Shown one piece after another: positions 41,533 to 53,300 of a stretch of DNA of 64,000 bases. Made by a program: the position numbers and the translations under genes. The stretch's first letter is position 1, and every line of letters begins with the position of its first letter. Under the pieces are notes generated by a model. It did no database searches and was not told the DNA's origin. It worked only from the letters and a program-made list of their open reading frames with translations. This stretch comes from Cyrtodaria siliqua (lineage: Eukaryota; Mollusca; Bivalvia; Adapedonta; Hiatellidae): contig JAWPHD010000002.1 in the NCBI GenBank assembly GCA_037043455.1, positions 992,001-1,056,000 on the forward strand, in the 5' to 3' direction.

Positions 41533-43150
41533 AGCTCTACTGATCAGAGATCAGCAGAGCTTATGCCGTGGTGCGGAGTCCGTCGTCCGTCCGTCCGTCT
41601 GTCCGTCTGTCCGTCTGTCCGTCTGTCCGTCTGTCTGTCCGTAAACTTTTATTTGTAGCGACTTCACAGCTGAAACTACTGGATGGATATTCATGAAACT
41701 TTACAGAAATGTTGCCCATAAAGTCTAGTTGATCCTAGCAAAAATTCATGTTGATGTGAAATCCAAGATGGCCGCCAAAGCTAAAAATAGAGTTTTAAAA
41801 TACAAGTTTGTAGCGACTTCTTCTTGAAAACTATAAGTGATATTGATATGGGACTTTTTCTAAAATAATCAGTATGACATGATGTTGATCCTAGTCAAAA
41901 ATCGTTTTGATTCAACGTTAAACATGGCTGCCAGTGGCCATCTTTGTTTACATAGAGTTATATAGTAAAAACTTGTAGCGACTTCACAGCTGAAACTACT
42001 GGATGGATATTCATGAAACTTTACAGAAATGTTGCCCATAAAGTCTAGTTGATCCTAGCAAAAATTCATGTTGATGTGAAATCCAAGATGGCCGCCAAAG
42101 CTAAAAATAGAGTTTAAAATACAAGTTTGTAGCGACTTCTTCTTGAAAACTATAAGTGATATTGATATGGGACTTTTTCTAAAATGATCAGCATGACATG
42201 ATGTTGATCCTAGTCAAAAATCGTTTTGATTCAACGTTAAACATGGCTGCCAGCGGCCATCTTTGTTTACATAGAGTTATATAGTAAAAACTTGTAGCGA
42301 CTTCACAGCTGAAACTACTGGATGGATATTCATGAAACTTTACAGAAATGTTGCCCGTAAAGTCTAGTTGATCCTAGCAAAAATTCATGTTGATGTGAAA
42401 TCCAAGATGGCCGCCAAAGCTAAAAATAGAGTTTTAAAATACAAGTTTGTAGCGACTTCTTCTTGAAAACTATAAGTGATATTGATATGGGACTTTTTCT
42501 AAAATGATCAGCATGACATGATGTTGATCCTAGTCAAAAATCGTTTTGATTCAACGTTAAACATGGCTGCCAGTGGCCATCTTTGTTTACATAGAGTTAT
42601 ATAGTAAAAACTTGTAGCAACTACTTCTCTGAAACTACTCGGCAGATTGTCATGAAACTTTACAGGAATGTTGCTCTTGATGTCTGATTGATCCTAGAAA
42701 AATTTCAGGTCGGCCGGAAATTCAAGATGGCCGTCACAGCTAAAAATAGATTTTTAAAAAATAAGTTTGTAGCGACTTCTTCTTGAAAACTGTAAGTGAT
42801 ATTGATATGGTACTTTTTCTAAAATGATCAGCATTACATGATGTTGATCCTAGTCAAAAATCGTTTTGATTCAACATTAAACATGGCTGCCAGCGGCCAT
42901 CTTTGTTTACATAGAGTTATATAATGAAAACTTGTAGCGACTACTCCTCTGAAACTACTTGACGGATTTTCATGAAACTTCACAGGAATGTTGCTCTTGA
43001 TGTCTAATTGATCCTAGCAAAATTTCAGGTCGGCCGGAAATTCAAGATGGCCACCAAGGCTAAAAATGGATTTTCAAAAAACCAGTTTGTAGCGACTACT
43101 TCCTGAAATCAAAATCAATCAGTAGAGCTTCAAGGTCATTGACCTCTTGT
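41533..43150 (-). mobile_element. ACAAGAGG-type element with three near-identical 319-bp tandem units
   Basis: The terminal stem AGCTCTACTGATCAGAGATC / AGCAGAGCT is at 41533, and the opposite end GAGCTTCAAGGTCATTGACC followed by TCTTGT is at 43150. The units starting GTAGCGACTTCACAGCTG at 41655, 41975 and 42293 are almost identical to each other, whereas the next two are more diverged. Unit amplification is therefore recent and local. It includes a (TCCG/TCTG)n run at 41580-41640. Confidence 0.9.
41580..41640 (+). repeat. TCCG/TCTG tetranucleotide microsatellite
   Basis: Runs of GTCCGTC and GTCTGTC units, the standard subterminal stretch of ACAAGAGG-type elements but expanded here relative to the short versions at 43291 and 27781. 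Confidence 0.9.
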
Positions 43151-44386
43151 TAAAACTATGACGTCATAGTTCCATATTACTATATATGGAATATTGATAA
43201 ATATCATTTAAAATGAAGAAAATCACTGCAAATGAACGGGTTTTTAGCTCGACTGATCAGAGATCAGCAGAGCTTATGCCGTGGTGCGGCGTCCGTTGTC
43301 CGTCCGTCTGTCCGTAAACTTTTATTTGTAGCAACAACTTCTCTGAAACTGCTGGATGGATATTCATGAAACTTTACAGAAATGTTGCCCATAAAGTCTA
43401 GTTGATCCTAGCAAAAATTCATGTTGATGTGAAATCCAAGATGGCCGCCAAAGCTAAAAATAGAGTTTTAAAATACAAGTTTGTAGCGACTACTTCTTGA
43501 AAACTACAAGTGATATTGATATGGGACTTTTTCTAAAATGATCAGCATGACATGATGTTGATCCTTGTCAAAAATCGTTTTGATTCAATGTTAAACATGG
43601 CTGCCAGCGGCCATCTTTGTTTACATAGAGTTATATAGTAAAAACTTGTAGCGACTACTCCTCTGAAACTACTTGGCGGATTGTCATGAAACTTTACAGG
43701 AATGTTGCTCTTGATGTCTAATTGATCCTTGCAAAATTTCAGATCTGCCAGAAATTCAAGATGGCTGCCAAATCTAAAAATAGGTTTTTAAAATACAAGT
43801 TTGTAGCGACTACTTCTTGAAGACTCTAAGTGATATTGATATGGGACTTTTTGTAAAATGATCAGCATGACATGATGTTGGTCCTTGTCGAAAAACGTTT
43901 TGATTCGACGTTAAACATGGCTACCAGCGGCCATCTTTGTTTACCTAGAGTTATATAATGAAAACTTGTAGCGACTACTCCTCTGAAACTACTTGACGGA
44001 TTATCATGAAACTTCACAGGAATGTTGCTCAATGTCTAATTAATCCTAGCAAAATTTCAGGTTGGCCGGAAATTCAAGGTGGCCGCCCTGGCTAAAAAAA
44101 TTCAAAATACAAGTTTGTAGCGACTACTTCTTGAAAACTATAAGTGATATTGATATAGGACTTTTTCTAAAATGATCAGCATGACATGATGTTGGTCCTT
44201 GTCAAAAATCGTTTTGATTCGACGTTAAACATGGCTGCCAGATGCCATCTTTGTTTACATAGAGTTATATAGTAAAAACTTGTAGCAACTACTCCTCTGA
44301 AACTACTTGGCGGATTTTCATGAAACTTCACAGGAATTTTGCTCTTAATGTCTTATTGATCCTAGCAAAATTTCAGGTAGTTATGA

Positions 44387-45875
44387 TAGTTAATATGCGC
44401 AACAAAATTGGCAGTTCATCTTTAAAGGCAAAATAAAATTAGGCATTTTATTTATTTTTATTATTTTTTGGCGAAGTTACGTTTAAGATGGCGATGAGCT
44501 TTGATGAATGGGAAAATGTGGTATTTAATTTTTCATGTTAGTTATTATGAGGTTGAGTTCAGAAAATTATTATCGAACGGCATACTTCTTCAAGAAGTTA
44601 TAATGCAGTAGTAGTCGATGCCAATGCTTAGTGCTGAGAAGCAAGTAAACATATGCACATCAATATTACTATTTTAGAAACAAACTTACGACAGGTGGCC
44701 TGGAACTCTGGGCATTTACCGACCTGTCTGTGGTACTTGTCAAACAATTCAACAATCGATTCTTTATGGAGAGTGCGCTTCCATATGTGCTGACATTTTC
44801 GAAACTGTACAGCCAAAACAGCTGTCAAAACTGCACCGCGAAATTGAAAATTGAACCGTGTTCGTGTGAACATTTTTTTATTTTTTTTTTTCAATAAAAT
44901 AAAATGGAGTCGGGGGTGTTTTCAGAGGGTTGGTCGGGTTACAGTAAACTCAGGTATAATTTTATTTGAAATGACATCTTCTAGTAAAAAGCATCGAAAT
45001 GGATCAACTTAAGTTATTACACTTCTACATCTACATTTTGCATATCAATGCCAACGATATCGGTTTTTGTAAACTGTTCTGTTTTGGAAACAGTTTCAAT
45101 TAATAATTTGGATCTTAAAGGTTAATCCGAGCCTTCTCTGACACTGAAAGTTTTTGTTTTTTTGTGGCTTTTTAGGGTCAGAGGAACTCCTATGGTGAAA
45201 AACGAGGGATTACTAAAAATACACAGTAATGCACTTGTAACGATGTTTGTGGCTTTTTTTACGATAATTTAGCTTAACAGATTGATCAATTAATGTTTAT
45301 TATACCAAGCTGCAATGATAAAACTGCACCTTTGTCGATTGTAGTGACACAATAAAACATTTATGTTTTGAAGTACACTTTTTGTCTCGCCTTTTCGAAG
45401 AAAAAAAGAGACATAGGTGTTGCTTTTCCGGCTGCGAAGGCTAGGGCGAATGCGTCCACGTTCAAGTTTTGCGTTTAGGTCATTTTCTCAAACTCTATGT
45501 GTTAGACCTTTCAAACTTTGCTTATAGTTTTATTTTTAGTGGTACATTGCAATGGGATAAAGGAAATGTGGAAGTGACCTTGACCGTCCAAGCAAAGGTC
45601 AGATAACTTAATAATTTTTACATTAAACTTTTGCATTTAGGTCACTTTTTCACAAACTGTATGCACTAGAGCTTTCAAAATTTGCTTATAGTTGTATCTT
45701 GGTGGTAGATTGCAACGTGACAAAGCAAATGTGGAAATGACCTTGACCCTCCAATCAAAGGGCAGATAACAATTTTTGCCTTCAACTTTTGCGTTGAGGT
45801 CAATTTCTCGCAAACTGTATGCACTACACCTTTCAAACTTTGGTGGCACATCACAACGTGACAAAGCAAATGTGG
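44387..45875. repeat. Segmental duplicate of 23021-24533 lodged inside an ACAAGAGG array
   Basis: It is nearly identical to 23021-24533. The left junction is in AAAATTTCAGGTAGTTATG. The right junction, GCAAATGTGG|CCACCAAAG, fuses directly into the array. There are no visible transposon ends or target duplication at the junctions. It contains the shortened Harbinger derivative at 44427-44968 with a damaged copy of the exon-like cargo. Confidence 0.85.
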
Positions 45876-46270
45876 CCACCAAAGCTAAAAATAGATTTTT
45901 AAAATACAAGTTTGCAGCGACTTCTTCTTGAAAACTATAAGTGATATTGATATGGGACTTTTTCTAAAATGATCAGCATGACATGATGTTGGTCCTTGTC
46001 AAAAATCGTTTTGATTCGATGTTAAAAATGGCTGTCAGCGGCCATCTTTGTTTACATAAGAGTTATATAATGAAAACTTGTAGCGACTACTCCTCTGAAA
46101 CTACTTGACGGATTTTCATGAAACTTCACAGGAATGTTTCTCTTGGTGTCTAATTGATCCTAGCAAAATTTCAGGTCGGCCGAAAATTCAAGATGGCCGC
46201 AACGGCTAAAAATAATTTTTCGAAAAACAAGTCTGTAGCGACTACTTCCTGAAATCAAAATCAACCAGTA

Positions 46271-46922
46271 GGGGGGCACTCCTCAGTTTCGCATGAATGT
46301 CCATGGTGTACATCAGAAAGAAATCAACTAAGCATCTTTTAGGTCCATTGATGGTCTTTATAATAATTATGAAGCACATGTTTGATGTTTTTTTCAGTTT
46401 TGATTACTTCTAACTTTATTTTGGTGTATTGGAATATGCATTCTTTGGGTTTTTTGGAGGCTATAAATAGAAAAATGTGAACCAATCAAAAACTTCCTAA
46501 AAGTAGTTAAAATGGCTGATTTTCACTGACGAGGAGATAAGCGTGGAATAACTTTTTAAAATGCCGGACTAGGTATGTAAAATTTAGCATTTCCTGATAT
46601 GCAAGAGCATTATGAGTGCAGACATGACCCTGATATGTGTAGGAAATTTTTTTTTTTTATTTATTGACATTTGAAATATTGCTAAAATTGCATTTTTAGC
46701 ATGTTTTAAGGGGTGGGGTAATCTTAAAGAAATGGGACTAAAGTTGTACAGAAAATGCTTTTTGATACTTTTATTTGGTATGGAAACATGGGTAATTTTA
46801 TTGTCTTCTAAGAAATGTATGACACAATGATGATGTGATTTATTTTTGCTCAAGGATTCAGGCTAAGAGCTTGTCAAGTGTTTGATGATTGAGAAATGTA
46901 CATTAAACTGTGGAGTGCCCCC
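46271..46922. mobile_element. TA-flanked MITE, TIR GGGGGCACTCC(T/A)CAGTTT
   Basis: The left GGGGGGCACTCCTCAGTTT and right AAACTGTGGAGTGCCCCC are inverted repeats. The disrupted host motif CAGTA|GAGCTTC is recovered if the element and one TA (or TAG) are removed. 652 bp, no coding frame. Consistent with a Tc1/mariner-type non-autonomous element. Confidence 0.85.
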
Positions 46923-46950
46923 TAGAGCTTCAAGGTCATTGGCCTCTTGT

Positions 46951-48270
46951 TAATTTTAATTTTTTTAATTTTTATATATTTCTACTGGCCAAGTTCGAAA
47001 ACCAGCCAGATCGGACCAGTAATGGCAGAGTTATGGCTCTTGATTTAGTTAAAAATGCTATATTTTGCCTCTTTAAGGCGATAGTCATTCGCTTCATTGA
47101 TGTTATAAGAGCCATATTAGCCAGTAGAGCGTCCACAGGCCCTCTTGGGCCTCTTGTATTTATTTTTCAAGTTTATGGCTCCTTTTCTCGGAATTACTTC
47201 AGATAATATATTGAAACTTCACACGTCTTCATAATCATTAGATAACATCATAGAGTCAGGTTCTATATTATATATACACAATTTAGGCCCCTTTTATACT
47301 TAGAGAATTTGGTTCAAGTATTGTATGTAAGCCTGTTTTTCAGAAACTTCACATAACGAATTGAAACTTCACACTTGTCTTCGGCGTTATGACAACATAT
47401 GTCATGTCTGTCGATGAGTTGTTAAGCAACATTCAATACCTCCATAAGCAGAACATAAATAGATCGAAAATGTCATTCCAAATTAGGTTATTTTTTGCAT
47501 ATAAATTTTGTATAAATACTCTTCAATTGTCTTTAAAGTTCTCCTGTCATGTTTTGTTTCATGAACATGTTTATGTTTATTTAAATCAAAATCGATACAC
47601 AACAATAAATATTTACAATTGAAACATTGCAATATATGTGAAAAGCGAGAATAAGATTTTATTTGATGACGTAGAAAACTTTAAAACAAGTAAATTAATC
47701 CACAGGTAAATGTATTTATCATGTATCTGGCAATCGTTCTGCAGCTATACAATTCAGATTAACCTCATTTCCCCGTGCAGTCACGCAGTGGTAAAAGAAG
47801 TATCTACGTCATGCAAATAATACTTATTTTTACATACAACATAGTAGCGGTTTTCAATATGTGTTCTCCCCGAGACTATCAAGAAATGTTCGTATGATGT
47901 TTAAGACTTAAATTTGTTAATTGATAAAACTACAGAAAGGCTGGCCATTCATCTTTAATAATATATTATAAATAAACAGTAACATATTATTATTAAACAG
48001 TAACATATGTTTACTTCTTGTCTAAATAAACTTTTTATAGTATTCTTTTTCAAAAAAACTTTCTCCAACTTTTTATTGTTGCTTTAATTTACAAGCTTTT
48101 AATTCTCTGTACAATTGATGTATGTTTTATATTGTCTCATATCTTTATACTGATACATGTAATACAATATAAGTTTTTCCATGTAAAATTAACAAGAATT
48201 TGTTGCCAAAACACTGGAAAATGTTTTGTGTAAAAATAATGTTTTGAATAGATGATATTTAATTTTACAG
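46951..48270. other. End of SNAPC2 intron 4
   Basis: 46960-47155 looks like a reverse fragment of a third ACAAGAGG-headed family (in reverse complement ACAAGAGGCCCAAGAGGGCC, TGTGGACGCTCTACTGGC). The remainder is A/T-rich, without recognisable features, up to the exon 5 acceptor TTTAATTTTACAG. Confidence 0.5.
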
Positions 48271-48339
48271 CATTGGTACGATATATCCAGAGATCTGGTT
48301 GAAGGAGAAAGTTTTGACTGTTCTGCTCACCTGTCTAAG
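48271..48339 (+). CDS. SNAPC2: SNAPC2-like exon 5, source of the first donor minisatellite
   Basis: The exon is 23 codons in phase 0: HWYDISRDLVEGESFDCS then AHLSK, ending CTAAG|GTATGT. W-Y-D-I aligns with the W-T-D-L block of SNAPC2. The last 28 nt of the exon and the first 20 or so of the intron are the unit of the array that follows. Reading through the donor stays open for four further 42-nt units and stops at 48529, so alternative donors at 48381, 48423, 48465 and 48507 would add 14, 28, 42 or 56 residues (VCVVWSHCFAHLSK-type repeats) without a frame change. The first donor gives the family-like protein. Confidence 0.85.
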
Positions 48340-49746
48340 GTATGTGTTGTGAGTAGTCATTGTTTTGCTCACCTGTCTAAGGTATATGTTGTGTGGAGTC
48401 ATTGTTTTGCTCACCTGTCTAAGGTATGGTTTGTGTGGAGTCATTGTTTTGCTCACCTGTCTAAGGTATGTGTTGTGTGGAGTCATTGTTTTGCTCACCT
48501 TTCTAAGGTATGTGTTGTGAGGAATCAGTGACTGTTCTCACCTGTCTGAGGTATGTGTAGTGTGACGTTTATTACTGTTCTTCTCACCTGTCTGAGGTAT
48601 GTGTTGTGTGGAGTCATTGTTTTGCTCACCTGTCTGAGTAAGTATGTGTTGTGAGGAATCAGTGACTGTACTGCTCACCTGTCTGAGGTATGTATAGTGT
48701 GCAGTCAGTGACTGTTCTGCTCACCTGTCTAAGGTATGTGTATTGAGGAATCAGTGACTGTTCTGCTCACCTGTCTAAGGTATGTGTAGTGTGGAGTCTG
48801 ACTGTTCTGCTCACTGTTGTGCTCACCTGTCTAAGGTATGTGTAGTGTGGAATCCGTGACTGTTCTGCTCACCTGTCTAAGGTAAGTGTTGTGTGGAGTC
48901 AGTGACTGTTCACCTCCCCTGTCTAAGGTATGTGTTGTGTGGAGTCAGTGACTGCTCTGCTCACCTAAGGTATGTGTTATGTGGAATCAGTGACTGTTCT
49001 GCTCACCTGTCTAAGGTATGTTTAGTGTGGAGTCGGTGACTGTTCTGCACACCTGTGTAACATCTGTGTTGTGAGGAATCAGTGACTGTTCTGCTTATCT
49101 GTCTGAGGTATATGTTGTGTGGAGTCGGTGTCTGTTCTGCTCTCCTGTCTAAGGTGTGTTGTGTGGAGTCAGTGACTGGTATGCTCCCCTGTCTGAGATA
49201 TGTTTTGTGGAGTCAGTGACAGTTCTGCTCATGTGTAGTGTGGAATCAGTTACTATTTCTCACCTGTCTAATGTATGTGTAGTGTGGAATCAGTGACTGT
49301 TCTGCTCACCTGTTTGAAGTATGTGTCGTGTGAAATCAGCTCACCTGTCTGAGGTATGTGTAGTGTGGAATCAGTGATTGTTCTGCTCACCTGTCTAAGG
49401 TATGTGTAGTGTGGAATCAGTGACTGTTCTGCTCACCTGTCTAAGGTATGTGTAGTGTGAAATCAGCTCACCTGTCTGAGGTATGTGTAGTGTGGAATAA
49501 GTGACTGTTCTGCTTACCTGTCTGAGGTATGTGTTGTGTGGAGTCAGTGACTGTGCTGCTCACCTGTCTAAGGTATGTGTAGTGTGGAATCAGTGACTGT
49601 TCTGCTCACCTGTTTGAGGTATGTGTAGTGTGAAATCAGCTTACCTGTCTGAGGTATGTTTAGTGTGGAATCAGTGACTGTTCTGCTCACCTGTCTAAGG
49701 TATGTGTAGTGTGGAATCAGTGACTGTTCTGCTCACCTGTCTAAGG

Positions 49747-50324
49747 CTTAACCACAGGTATTCGGGGAGTAGCTTAGACTTACACTTGAATTTTTCAGAA
49801 AGAAAAAAACAACATTTAAGTACTAATCAAACATTAAAAACATTTTTTTTTTTTAAATTTGTGTTTTAAATGTTTGATTAGTATTTAAATGATGTTGTTT
49901 TGTTTTTCTGAAAAATTCAAGTATAAGTCTAAGCTACTCCCGAATACCTGTGGACAAGGCCACAGAGCTGAAAACTGTTTAATCTTAGGTAGGTCCAGGT
50001 TTATTGGCTATAAATACAGTAAAACCCAGCTAATGCAACCGCTTACAATATACACATTTAGTGTTTTTTTTTACAGGTGATTGCTTAATGCAGCACTATA
50101 GTTTGCAGACAGCTATTAGAGGAGCTTTCTACAATACTATCATGCCGCATTAAGCTGCCACCTATCTTCTTGTAGGGGTCGCTTTAGAGGGGTTTTACTG
50201 TAGCAGTAAGCAGGAATTTTAGTCAAACGCATAATTATGCTATAAATATTGAGGCCCTAAATTTAGCGAAAATGTCCCTAAAAAGGCCCTAAATTTAGGT
50301 TTGAAAGGTCTGTATGAACCATGG
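49747..50324. mobile_element. Insert in the donor minisatellite: long hairpin plus MITE
   Basis: 49750-49962 is an imperfect palindrome (CCACAGGTATTCGGGGAGTA pairs with TACTCCCGAATACCTGTGG; the loop is the T/A run near 49845). 50017-50200 is a separate TA-flanked MITE. The array resumes at 50325 mid-unit (TGTGTGGAGTCAGTG). Confidence 0.75.
50017..50200. mobile_element. Short Tc1/mariner-type MITE, TIR CAGTAAAACC
   Basis: CAGTAAAACCCAGCTAATGC at the left and CGCTTTAGAGGGGTTTTACTG at the right are inverted, with TA on both flanks (50015-50016 and 50201-50202). 184 bp, non-coding. Confidence 0.8.
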
Positions 50325-53300
50325 CATTGTGTGGAGTCAGTGACTGTTCTGCTCACCTGTCTAAGGTATGTGTTGTGTGGAGTCAGTGTTCTACTCACCT
50401 GTCTGAGGTATGTGTAGTGTGGAATCAGTGACTGTTCTGCTCCCTTGTCTAAGGTATGTGTTATGTGGAGTCGGTGACTGTTCTGCTCACCTGTCTAAGG
50501 TATGTGTTGTGTGGAATCAGTGACTGTTCTGCTCACCTGTCTAAGGTAAGTGTTGTGTGGAGTCAGTGACTGTTCTTCTCACCTGTCTGAGGTATGTGTA
50601 GTGTGGAATCAGTGACTGTTCTGCTCCCCTGTCTACGGTATATGTTGTGTGGAATCAGTGACCGTTCTGCTCCCCTGTCTAAGGTATGTGTATTGTGGAA
50701 TCAGTGACTGTTCTGCTCACCTGTCTGAGGTATATGTAGTGTGGAATCAGTGACTGTTCTGCTCACCTGTCTGAGGTATGTGTAGTGTGGAGTCAGTGAC
50801 TGTTCTGCTCCCCTGTCTAAGGTATGTGTTGTGTGGAGTGAGTGACTGTTCTATTCACCTGTCTGAGGTATGTGTTGTGTGGAGTCTTGACGGTTCTGCT
50901 GGCTTTTGTCTGAGGTATGTGTAGTATGGAATCAGTGACTATTCTGCTCCCCTGTCTGATGTATGTGTTGTGTGGAGTCAGTGACTGTTCTGCTCACCTG
51001 TCGAGAGGTATGTGTTGTGTGGAGTCAGTGTTCTACTCACCTGTCTGAGGTATGTGTAGTGTGGAATCAGTGACTGTTCTGCTCCCTTGTCTAAGGTATG
51101 TGTTGTTTGGAGTCAGTGACTGTTCTGCTAACCTGTCTAAGGTATGTGTTGTGTGGAGTCAGTGACTGTTCTGCTCACCTGTCTAAGGTATGTGTTGTGT
51201 GAAATCAGTGACTGTTCTGCTCACCTGTCTGAGGTATGTGTAGTGTGGAATCAGTGACTGTTCTGCTCACCTGTCTGAGGTAAGTGTTGTGTGGAGTCAG
51301 TGACTGTTCTGCTCACCTGTCTGAGGTATGTGTAGTGTGGAATCAGTGACTGTTCTGCTTACCTGTCTGAGGTATGTGTAATGTGGAATCAGTGACTGTT
51401 CTGCTCACCTGTCTGAGGTATGTGTAGTGTGGAGTCAGTGACTGTTCTGCTCCCCTGTCTAAGGTATGTGTTGTGAGGAGTCAGTAAGTGTTCTGCTCAC
51501 CTGTCTGAGGTATGTGTTGTGTGGAGTCATTGAAGCTTCTGTTGCCCTGTCTGAGGTATGTGTAGTATGGAATCAGTGACTGTTCTGCTCCCCTGTCTGA
51601 GGTATATGTTGTGTGGAGTCATTGACGCGTCTGTTGCCCTGTCTGAGGTATGTGTAGTATGGAATCAGTGACTGTTCTGCTCCCCTGTCTAAGGTATGTG
51701 TTGTGTGGAGTCATTGACTGTTCTGCTCACCTGTCTAACATATGTGTTGTGTGGAGTCAGTGTTCTACTCACCTGTCTGAGGTATGTGTAGTGTGGAATC
51801 AGTGACTGTTCTGCTTCCTTGTCTAAGGTATATGTTGTGTGGAGTCATTGACGCTTCTGTTGCCCTATCTGAGGTATGTGTAGTATGGAATCAGTGACTG
51901 TTCTGCTCCCCTGTCTAAGGTATGTGTTGTGTGGAGTCAGTGACTGTTCTAATCACCTGTCTAAGGTAAGTGTTGTGTGGAGTCAGTGACTGTTCTTCTT
52001 ACCTGTCTGAGGTATGTGTAGTGTGGAATCAGTGACTGTTCTGCTCCCCTGTCTAAGGTATATGTTGTGTGGAATCAGTGACTGTTCTGCTCCCCTGTCT
52101 AAGGTATGTGTTGTGTGGAATCAGTGACTGTTCTGCTCCCCTGTCTAAGGTATGTGTAGTGTGGAATCAGTGACTGTTCTGCTCACCTGTCTGAGGTATA
52201 TGTAGTGTGGAATCAGTGACTGTTCTGCTCACCTGTCTGAGGTATGTGTAGTGTGGAGTCGGTGACTGTTCTGCTCCCCTGTCTGAGGTATGTGTAGTGT
52301 GGAGTCGGTGTCTGTTCTGCTCCCCTGTCTAAGGTATGTGTTGTGTGGAGTGAGTGACTGTTCTATTCACCTGTCTGAGGTATGTGTTGTGTGGAGGCAT
52401 TGACCATTCTGCTGCCCTGTCTGAGGTATGTGTAGTATGGAATCAGTGACTGTTCTGCTCCCCTGTCTAAGGTATGTGTTGTGTGGAGTCAGTGACTGTT
52501 CTGCTCACCTGTCGTGAGGTATGTGTTGTGTGGAGTCAGTGTTCTACTCATCTGTCTGAGGTATGTGTAGTGTGGAATCAGTGACTGTTCTGCTCCCTTG
52601 TCTAAGGTATGTGTTGTGTGGAGTCAGTGACTGTTCTGCTCACCTGTCTAAGGTATGTGTTGTGTGGAATCAGTGACTGTTCTGCTCACCTTTCTAAGGT
52701 AAGTGCTGTGTGGAGTCAGTGACTGTTCTGCTCACCTGTCTGAGGTATGTGTAGTGTGGAATCAGTGACTGTTCTGCTCACCTGTCTAAGGTAAGTGTTG
52801 AGTGGAGTCAGTGACTGTTCTGCTCACCTGTCTGACGTATGTGTAGTGTGGAATCAGTGACTGTTCTGCTTACCTGTCTGAGGTATGTGTAATGTGGAAT
52901 CAGTGACTGTTCTGCTCACCTGTCTGAGGTATGTGTAGTGTGGAGTCAGTGACTGTTCTGCTCCCCTGTCTAAGGTATGTGTTGTGAGGAGTCAGTGAGT
53001 GTTCTGCTCACCTGTCTGAGGTATGTGTTGTGTGGAGTCATTGAAGCTTCTGTTGCCCTGTCTGAGGTATGTGTAGTATGGAATCAGTGACTGTTCTGCT
53101 CCCCTGTCTGAGGTATATGTTGTGTGGAGTCATTGACACTTCTGTTGCCCTGTCTGAGGTATGTGTAGTATGGAATCAGTGACTGTTCTGCTCCCCTGTC
53201 TAAGGTATGTGTTGTGTGGAGTCATTGACTGTTCTGCTCACCTGTCTAACATATGTGTTGTGTGGAGTCAGTGTTCTACTCACCTGTCTGAGGTATGTGT

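Larger units (their letters stand above)
43246..46950 (-). mobile_element. ACAAGAGG-type composite element, interrupted twice
   Basis: It starts at the terminal stem AGCTCGACTGATCAGAGATC (43246) and ends GAGCTTCAAGGTCATTGGCC plus TCTTGT (46950). Between are about six units with AAAATCGTTTTGATTC, AAACATGGCTGCCAGCGGCC and ACTCCTCTGAAACTACTTG. A 1.5 kb block duplicated from 23021-24533 replaces part of it (44387-45875), and a TA-flanked MITE sits at 46271-46922, inside the terminal CAGTAGAGCTTC. Confidence 0.85.

Noticed and set aside
41444..41644. Frame ending in repeated SVCPSVC-like residues
   Set aside because: The repeated residues come from the TCCG/TCTG microsatellite at the end of an ACAAGAGG-type element.
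46584..46853. 89-codon minus-strand frame inside the TA-flanked MITE
   Set aside because: No transposase motif; the element is short and non-autonomous.
48349..48531. 60-codon frame as an independent small gene
   Set aside because: It is the in-frame read-through of exon 5 into the first array units; there is no separate start context and the content is repeat units.
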